64,000 bases of DNA from Lactarius indigo (lineage: Eukaryota; Basidiomycota; Agaricomycetes; Russulales; Russulaceae): the NCBI GenBank assembly GCA_025766275.1, contig JAFKAC010000036.1:62001-126000 (forward strand), in the 5' to 3' direction. The position numbers were made by a program, and so were the translations under genes. Of this stretch, positions 56,601 to 64,000 are shown in pieces (position 1 is the stretch's first letter; the number at the start of each line of letters is the position of its first letter). The notes beneath the pieces are model-generated. The model was not told the origin of the DNA. It searched no databases and worked only from the letters and a program-made list of their open reading frames with translations.

Positions 56601-58080
56601 CTAAACACTGCATGGGGGGCGTGTACCCCCACCAACTACACCATGGCGGGTTGTATACCCAAATGCTCAGCGCGCTTCAACACAATTTCTTGCGGTGCAG
56701 AGATTGTCAGTCGCATCTAACCCCGTCCGCAGGGATTCCACCAACTGAGGGTAAAGAGAGTCGGACACGGATGCTCATCTCTTCTTGTTCCCGTACCACC
56801 ACCATCCCCGTTACTTTCCTGGGGTGGGGGCCTCTCCTGTTCGTTCCCATCACTAACCCTTGAGAGTTGTCTCTTTCTTTCGACACTCCTTCCCTCTTCC
56901 CACATCGATTCTTATTCTTGGGGGGGTCACTGTCGATGGTGAGGGGTCCTCCCTTGGTAAAGGAGGTTTGCAGCAGAGATATCAGCGCCCAACACCAGCC
57001 GTCTGTGCTGAGGAGTACCCGCTCTGATGATGCCAGTCGCACACGAACGCTCGGCCCCCTCTTAGTAGGGGGGTTAATGTTGAGGCTTGACAACGCCGCT
57101 GCACTCGTCAATGGGGAGGGGGAGGGCCTCCTCCCTAGCCGTGCTGTGCAGAGGGGTGCAACTGCCTCAAGGATGCCAGGCGCCACTCTGGGTCACACGG
57201 GGTGGGTTCCTTTTTGGCGGGGGAAGACTAGATGCGGCGGAGGGTGGTGATATTACTATGTAGCACTGCCCGATGATGTAAGGCATCCGGGGGGAGGGGT
57301 GATGAGGTGAAGGGGTGGGATTCAAGGCCTGGGGGTTCCGATAAGGGTTTGCAGCTGGGAAACTGGCACCCCTACGCAAGCCGACTGTGCTGAGGGAGAC
57401 CCATGCCCTATGAAGCCAGACGCAACCAGGAAAGGGAGGGGTGATGTCCCCTTCCGGAACTGAGGTAGGGGGTACTCCCACTTGGGTGAGGGACTCCCCC
57501 GCTTGTGTCACATCATGACACGAACCATGGGTCTCACCCACCATTGGATAAAAGCCCAGAAAGTGGAGTCTGACACGGGGGCTCCATGTATAGGTGGGTG
57601 GCAGATGCCACAACCCCAAATCCCGGTAAGGGTCCTTGCGAGGATAGGGGAAAATAAGAGGGGGAAGCGGGGTAAAAACAAACCGACCGGGGGTGGGTTC
57701 ACGCCCCTGGACAGGTCACCCCCCACCTGCAGCATTTATGTTGTAGGTAGTTAGTTGGGATCAGCCAAACTCCAGGACAGCCATGAGCTGTGACAGGACC
57801 CTGGTAGTGCCCCCAGCGAGACGGCGAGCCCAGACAGTTGCACAGGGATCCAAGCCTGAGGGCAAACTGAACCGGCTGCTGGGTTACGGGAACGCGGATT
57901 ACCGCAGGGCCGTAACTGCATTCCAGGAGAACTGGTCTGCGGACTCGAGAGGTCAAAATTCCGCCGTCGGTAGCACCTGGTATAACACTCCAGGTTGGCT
58001 GCTTAAGTTGTTACCACAGACATCGCCTCGGCAATGGTGAGGGATCCGCAAGGGCCCCCTTTACTGGGTCCAAACTTCTG
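56600..58080 (+). mobile_element. GC-rich part of a non-LTR element (probable 5' region)
   Basis: G-rich sequence contains an internal duplication: about 56970-57050 and 57350-57425 share gcagc, cgccca/cacccc, ccgtctgtgctgag/ccgactgtgctgag and gccag.cgca.ac. Short frames only. It is followed directly by a retroelement C-terminus at 58081, which suggests an element with its middle deleted. Weak assignment. Confidence 0.35.
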
Positions 58081-58458
58081 ATGACAGGAGCTAGGCGTAC
58101 CCTTATCACACTAGTACACTACCATCAGCACGTTATCTTCATGTGGTGCACTACATCCTCCGCACTCCAACTCGCCACAGACCACACCTTCACTGACACT
58201 TACGTCTTGCGGTTCCGTAAATCTGACCCTCCAGAAGCTAGTATCGCGTGCCCTTGCGGTACCCTCCTTCGCTTACCCGAACACATTATGCACCGCTGTC
58301 CACGATTCCTCCAACAGCGCATAAACACGGGCATCCTCAGTGCAGCCTGGAACCCTGTACACCCATCATACAACTACACACACCTCTTCTCTATCACCGA
58401 GGGAGCTGAACGTTTACTTCGCTTCCCGCAAGAATCTCGCGTCACATCGTCTCCGTAA
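58081..58458 (+). pseudogene. C-terminal fragment of a LINE-type ORF2
   Basis: The frame includes FTDTYVLRFRKSDPPEAS and a Cys/His knuckle CPCGTLLRLPEHIMHRCPRF. It ends FSITEGAERLLRFPQESR. This order is typical of the tail of fungal non-LTR reverse transcriptases. The reverse transcriptase and RNase H parts are missing. Confidence 0.6.
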
Positions 58459-58760
58459 TCCGGGCCGCCGCCCCCAGAAGTACCGCCTGGATCCGACTAG
58501 GTAACGGTGACACGAAGGTTTTCCCTTTTTTCTCTTAACCGTATATGATGGTCACTGAATCATCCATTGATTGTGTTTTCGAACAAGTGTACGCAACCCC
58601 TACAGAGGTAAACCAGAAATTTTCCATGTATGTGTTTCGTTTCGGTCTCGTACTTACGATCAAGCTTACAATTTGAGGTACCTCTATTTACCTGTTTCTT
58701 AAATGTATCGGGCTCTCGGTACGGCCGGTCTGTATCTCTGCTATGTGCCCCGGAATAAAT

Positions 58761-58889
58761 ATGGACCCAACAAAAAAAGACACGGATGCTGGTGCAGCTG
58801 AACTCAAGGATGAACCTGCGGCCGAAAAGTCGGAGCCGGGGATTGTTTGCCGAGTACTTGAGTGTCCTCGAGTTGAAACCATTCCATGA
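58761..58889 (+). CDS. Small ORF, 42 codons, uncertain
   Basis: It starts MDPTKKDTDAGAAELKDEPA and ends VETIP. The composition (Glu/Lys/Ala-rich) looks like a protein, but there is no conserved partner in the window. It may be one exon of a larger gene or chance. Confidence 0.2.
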   Translation: MDPTKKDTDAGAAELKDEPAAEKSEPGIVCRVLECPRVETIP

Positions 58890-59190
58890 CTGGTTCTCAA
58901 CACGCTGCTCAAAATTGGCTGCTTGCGCAATGCACCAAATGGAACAAGGTTGTGCGAATGTCCGAGGCTGGCTACAGACGTGAAAATTTAGGGTACAGTC
59001 AACGTCGTACATCAAGTAGAACGTAGAACATGGATCCACGCAACTATCGTGCCGTGCGCCATTACATCTAGGGGTTCATGTAGCTACTGGTGAGCCAATC
59101 GCAGTAAAATAACAGGTGTCCCCAGGACACCCGTGTCATGGTGTGGACCAATTAGTGGCTTCTCGAGATAAAATTATACAAAATGTGTCG

Positions 59191-61980
59191 TCAGGACCTT
59201 TCACTAATAGCTGGGAAGACGGTCCCCGTTGTAGATGATCGCAAACTCGCAGCGGGGGAAGGGGGAGATTCAGTGGTACTGGACAGTAAACTTGCAGCGG
59301 GGGAGGACGGAAATTCAGTAGTACTGGATACTAAACTCGAAGCGGAGATAGAAATATCAGAGGTATTGGATAGCACACTCTCTGGTCGGCTTGGGGGGAT
59401 CGTCGGCGCTTCTGAGTGTTGGTGCATCCCCGGGTGAGGTAGCCACCACTCTGAGGAAGGTGTGGGTGGAACGGATCCAGCCTCCGGCGGCGAACCGTTC
59501 AGCGACGTCTCGACCGCCTGAGTGCCTCTCGCCCTGGGAATGACCTCCTCTTGCGTAGTTGTCTCCACGCCTTCTTTAGGGACCTGTGACAACGAAAGTC
59601 CCAGTAGGGGTGTGAGGCGCCCCTCCACAGAAGAATCCGACTGTGATGCGGAGAAAGAGGATTGAGGTGGGCGTTCGCCAAATAGGGTATGCGCGTTTTG
59701 AATGAGATCCTCCATAACCAGCTTCTTTGAGGGAATCAGCTGGAAAAATTACGAGAAGTTGTCGCGACGTACCTTCGCGTGAACACCGTCTTCCAAGACT
59801 GCATTCCCCCGAAGGACAGTATAACAGAACTGAGCAGCAAGCGCCTCTACGGTCATTCCGTTCTTGTCTGAATGAGAGGCAACACGGAAGAGGTGAAGCA
59901 AAAGGGCTTCTAGAGATGCCCTGTGAACCGGATGTAGTTCACGGATCTTCGATCGCAACATTGAATAGTCGTTCTCGGCATATCTGGCTATACGTGACAT
60001 CAGACCGTGGATGTGGACGAAGCATACGAAAGTATGAAGACCGCTTACTTCTATTCTGTCTGTATTTTCTACAATCTTCCAACGAAAGCGTAAACAATGG
60101 CTTTGGAAGATCCCAGAGGTAGAGCTAAGTGATAGTCCAGAAATGAGCTTAGAAATTGGCACGTTTGCAATGGATGCGCTGACCTTGAGGAGCATCGCCA
60201 CGGAATGTATATTATCTGTAGAGCTGAACGAAAAGGTCTCTTCGCTTTCGAACCTGCGCCGCAACTGAATGCGGGTCCACATCAGCCGGTAAGTTTGTCA
60301 ACGGGATGAATCACACTGGCCTGTAATACTTCCGCGTCGTAGATCGAACCGACCTGCGACATTAAACATGAACCCACACGCGCGCCTTCAAGTTGATCGA
60401 CTTACCAAATATATTTTGAGGGTATTCAGACCCCGCTTCTCGACTTCTTCGATACACATTCTGATTACTCTCGGCACATTGTCCTGATTAGTCGTAAGGT
60501 TCACCAGGGGGACACCGAAAATCAAGTCCGAATATGCGTCGGGACGATAGTTGCAGTAGAGAGTGAGTGGAGGAATAGAAAAGGAAAGGGCGTGACCCAA
60601 AGACACTCCCAGACCGGACGTATCTGTTCCGGCGAAGGCCTTCTCGACTTCTGCGCTAGTACTCACTGTCAAGTTGACATGCTCTGTGCATACGGTACTG
60701 TATACCGTGTCAATTTCCCGAAGATCTCATGAAAGCCCAATGATACTGACGTCATACCGCCCATATATTTGACAAGAACGTTCTTAACAGTTGGTGTCAA
60801 AACGAGTTCTGCAAGACACTGTGTTTTGGGGGTAGGATCAACAAAGATCTTGGCACGGAATAACACTCACATCATATCCGTCATCTAGGCTTTCGACTCT
60901 CTTCAATCGCAACGTGTTGAGGAAACCAACAGCCCTCCTGCAGTCATCATCGAACACTAATTCAGAGGGTTAATTCAGCGACAAAGCGGAACCTATGTGT
61001 GATTGGAAATACCTTCTTCAGATTTGGAAGGTTCGAGTCCCCGCACCGGCATATCTTCCGGCCGATTATGAAATAGGGCCGAACCCTTGCCGCCTAACCT
61101 TTTATTTGGAACGTCCTGAGGACATCGGGAGACGTCGGAAGAGCGAGAAATTTACCGAGGGTGATATTGCTTCCAGTATTCTTGCTGGAGCTTCAAGATT
61201 GTGTTCTCTGCATGGTCGGCATATTTGGCGGCGGATTCCTTGAGATCTTCCCTAACCCGGTTTCTTGTCTGATCTTCGGTTTCCTTTCGGGTAGCCGATC
61301 ATCAGAACAGAGATTTCCGGCCAAACGAGAAGTTCCCGGCTTGCCTTCAGACTTGTAAGGGGTTTAATGACGTCGTTATCCAAAATATCCACAAAAGCTT
61401 GCTGAGTGTTGGCTTCTGCAACGGCCGTCGGCCCTATGATGCAGTTTAGAGGATACAACTATGAAACGCGTACCTCTTTCTAGATCGTCTCTCACTTTAT
61501 CCCACGCCGCTCTCGTTGTAGTTGGTTCGGCACGTGGGTCGAATGAGGCATCGACGATTGTCGCCTTGCGATGGAGTTTCCGTAAAGAATCGATACTTCA
61601 AGAGAAAGATATCATGATCAGCCCCGATAGGCGGTATGTTCAACTGGTTAGACAATAACTGACTAGGTTACCTCAATTCTTCGCCTGAAAACTGAAAGGT
61701 TAGTATAACGCAAAAGACTTGGATGACATTGACGTGCCTCTCTTGGAAGAAAGCTAGATAGCGATCTGCAATAATTTCGAGCTGTATATCGAATTGGGCG
61801 AGTAGACCGTTCGAGTGACTCTCTAAAAATACTCTGGACTGAGGTTCCACGGATATGAAAGACATGGGAAGTTGCCGGAGGCTTCAAAGGGCGCTATATT
61901 GTAGGCTGAAACGGGCGCAGCCATGAGGCATATATTCTCAGGCCTTCGGAATTCCGACGTGAACGTCACCGTGCGCCACG
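59191..61980 (-). pseudogene. F-BAR / RhoGAP domain gene, copy C
   Basis: It is collinear with copies A and B: F-BAR (FDIQLEIIADRYLAFFQER; EANTQQAFVDILDNDVIKPL) and RhoGAP (VPRVIRMCIEEVEKRGLNT; LRRRFESEETFSFSS; ELHPVHRASLEALLLHLFRV). The last exon is 59723-59191 (KLVMEDLIQNAHTLFGE). The intron 59724-59772 here has a normal GT donor, unlike copies A and B. Introns at 60320 and after FFQER start with GC. A base is missing near 60715 relative to copy A, breaking the frame before VSTSAEVEKAF. The arginine-finger position reads YLV. The C-terminal tail is shorter and contains tandem SP.AS.LSS.TE-type repeats. Confidence 0.7.
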
Positions 61981-62639
61981 CTTCGGCGTGTTCAGGCTCT
62001 CACATTCTGTGTCCCTTTCACTCCCGGTATTTACTAGGGCCTGATCGCGTTCGGAATTTGAGGGGGTAGGACTCTTTGTAGTACTATCCAATACCAGGCT
62101 CCAGGTTCGATAGGTACCCCCGTTTGTGCTCCGAGACAAAAGAGACGCCCCACAAGGGTAAGTGGAATGGAACACGCACATCGTGAAATGTTCACGTGTG
62201 CGGGAAAATGCGGGAAAAGACACGAGGCAACGGGCATCGACATGGAACGGCCCGGACTCGGAGTCTGCCGCAATAAAGCATCTCAGTCCTGTCCCCAGTT
62301 TCCTTTTTTGACAGCGTTGACTCTCGTTGCGACTAGTCTGCCCTTCTCGCTCTCACTTTGATATTTTCGGATGACGTTCGCGAGTATTTGGAGCACTGGT
62401 GTCCCTATTCTACGACCCCCAACTAGAGTGGATCAGAACCCGTCCGCAGGTGCGCCGTTAACTGGGGAGAGAGGGAAGTGGTGAGAACATCGGCTTCCCT
62501 TTTGCATTACTACCACTTCTGCGGTTAAGCTCTTACTTGGCCTTAGGCTCCCTAATCCTCAAATTCCTCCTGTGGTCACACAGGATTGTCATCATCCCTG
62601 CGACCAGTTGCGAGTAGCTGGTGGCGCTGTGACGGGAAG

Positions 62640-63079
62640 AGACAGACAATCCAATCTACATCCTCCCAGATGATATCTTTCTAGACATATTTGCCTTTTG
62701 TGTACGCGACCTCTCCAAGCACCCTATTGTTCGTATGGAAAAATGGCTAAACCTGATGCACGTTTGCCAACGATGGCGACAAATCATATACGCATCACCA
62801 CGGTATCTCGATCTGCACCTTTGTTGCTCAAGTTGGACAGATGCCGGTTCTGGGAAGATCCTCTGTTTCTGGCTAGCGTTTCCTGTTCCCATTAGCTATT
62901 ACCTTCCCGACGACGAAGATGACATCATTACTGCATTTGAGCACCGCGATCGTGCTTATTCCTGCGTATTCACCTGGGCCACTGATATAGCAGGTCGATT
63001 TTGCCGCAGGAATGGGGAAGAGTACACTTTTGGATGGATAATCAGGACGGTTGACGAGGGTAGGCAGATTGAACACTAG
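62640..63079 (+). pseudogene. F-box gene fragment, 3' truncated
   Basis: Translation gives LPDDIFLDIFAFCVRDLSKH and then WLNLMHVCQRWRQIIYASPR, a clear F-box start. It is most like the type A genes at 50265 and 54663. Homology fades after about 62940 and the frame ends at 63079. No in-frame ATG is seen at the expected start. Positions 61981-62639 and 63080-63583 contain no gene I can support. Confidence 0.65.
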
Positions 63080-63583
63080 TTTAGACCCAATGGCTTGCCG
63101 GTACATAAATTGCTGCACGGTGGAATGAGAAGGAGTGAAGGAGGGCAGGACAGCGTTCGCGTCCGGGCTCTTCCCGCTAGCCGGGGTGGACACACCGGTC
63201 CGACATCAGGCCTGCGATCGTGATGCCGACGTGGTCATCAATGCGGAACATCATTTTGGTGATACTGTATGAAGCTAGCTCGTGAAGGCGGCAGCACGTG
63301 AGCGAGCGAGCGGTGTCTCAAATTATGTACGTCGAGCGTGGCGTCATTCCCAGTGGGAAGTCCGTATTTAATTATCGAAATTTTGTGTTCTGGTAGATTA
63401 TATAACATTTTTTCCATTCGAAGCGATTCTCCTCGATCTATTGCCTCTCTGACTTGACTCGACCGGCTTGAATGTATTAGCCGCGTTACCAGTTAGAACT
63501 ATTAGTATTTACCTAAGACATCACATTACACGGCGTGACAATCACGCGTTGGCACTCTAAGTCCCTTGCATCTTTCATCGAGT

Positions 63584-64000
63584 ATGGCAAGCCGCAAGCC
63601 TGGGGAACGTCGTAAACTGAGGTTCATGCTAGATGACTACCTCATCTCCAATAACATTAAGCCCAATCGTGTGTCCTCAAAGGGATCTGGAGTGCGCAAA
63701 CGTCAAAACGCTCAGAATTCTATCCGTGCCTCGACTTCTCGTGCCCCTGCGTCTGAGCCTCGTGTCGAAGACGGCCCACCCCCACACGAGTTAGGTGATT
63801 CGGCACCACTGGACGTTCCCAACGACGAGTCAGCTGGGTCTTCTCGTGCAGCAGTGTCTTCTGACAGTGGCCCTCCTCCTACGTCTGAGTCGATTGTCTC
63901 TGATGCTGAATATGGTCCGTCACCTCATGGGACTTGGACGTGTGACCCTATGCCACTGGACGACCCCAATGACGAGGCAGCTGGTCCTTCTCGTGCAGCT
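63584..64000 (+). CDS. Start of a gene running off the window end
   Basis: An ATG at 63584 opens 139 codons with no stop to the last base. It begins MASRKPGERRKLRFMLDDYL, then becomes Ser/Pro/Asp-rich with an imperfect internal repeat (PLDVPNDESAGSSRAA and PLDDPNDEAAGPSRAA). The upstream 180 bp are AT-rich with scattered tcgaa motifs, as at the left end of the Plavaka-like element (5526). An N-terminus of a similar transposon gene is possible but not shown. No family recognised. Confidence 0.6.
   Translation, partial: MASRKPGERRKLRFMLDDYLISNNIKPNRVSSKGSGVRKRQNAQNSIRASTSRAPASEPRVEDGPPPHELGDSAPLDVPNDESAGSSRAAVSSDSGPPPTSESIVSDAEYGPSPHGTWTCDPMPLDDPNDEAAGPSRAA

Noticed and set aside
56707..57250. 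Frames of 127-159 codons in G-rich DNA on both strands
   Set aside because: They overlap each other on both strands and lie in an internally duplicated leader-like region; composition explains them.
58560..59039. 159-codon minus-strand frame
   Set aside because: No domain or conserved copy; antisense to a more protein-like small ORF at 58761.
1..64000. CRISPR arrays, rRNA genes and bacterial-type operons
   Set aside because: No regularly spaced direct repeats, no rRNA motifs, and introns throughout show a eukaryotic genome.

Overview
The window looks like a repeat-rich chromosomal segment of a basidiomycete fungus, most likely an agaricomycete. The evidence is introns of about 45-70 nt, a Plavaka/KDZ-type (CACTA-like) transposase, chromodomain Ty3/gypsy retrotransposons, tandem F-box genes and an F-BAR/RhoGAP gene family. 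I see no rRNA genes, no convincing functional tRNA and no prokaryotic features.

Layout. Positions 1-4350 hold a CpG-rich degenerate repeat and copy A of an F-BAR/RhoGAP gene (minus strand). Positions 4350-29675 are a 25 kb block of transposable elements: a non-LTR remnant, then a Plavaka-like element whose transposase (5930-11006) is split by an LTR-like insertion that itself carries a solo LTR. Downstream, a second gene of the same element (11409-29034) is split by two complete chromodomain Ty3/gypsy retrotransposons in opposite orientations (12000-19821, +; 20901-28711, -). Four insertions have exact 5-bp target duplications, and the broken reading frames rejoin when the insertions are removed. 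Positions 29994-30896 are a conserved four-exon gene of unknown function. Positions 31260-35290 hold a minisatellite, a SINE-like element and degenerate duplications.

Positions 35290-41430 are a second copy of the RhoGAP plus unknown-gene pair, without the 25 kb block, so they act as an empty-site reference. Positions 43594-56600 are a tandemly repeated F-box neighbourhood (three units, two pseudogenes) interrupted by an apparently intact Tc1/mariner gene. Positions 56600-58500 are a non-LTR fragment, 59190-61980 is RhoGAP copy C, 62640-63080 is an F-box fragment, and 63584-64000 is the open start of another gene.

The most notable points are these. Both Ty3/gypsy elements carry an 11-nt self-complementary primer-binding arrangement like Tf1, a GGGTTTT -1 frameshift site, and a Pol that runs past the chromodomain into an extra domain. 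All nine LTR-LTR differences that I found, and the eight in-frame stops, fit C-to-T changes at CpG. The RhoGAP paralogues lack the arginine finger and use GC-AG introns.
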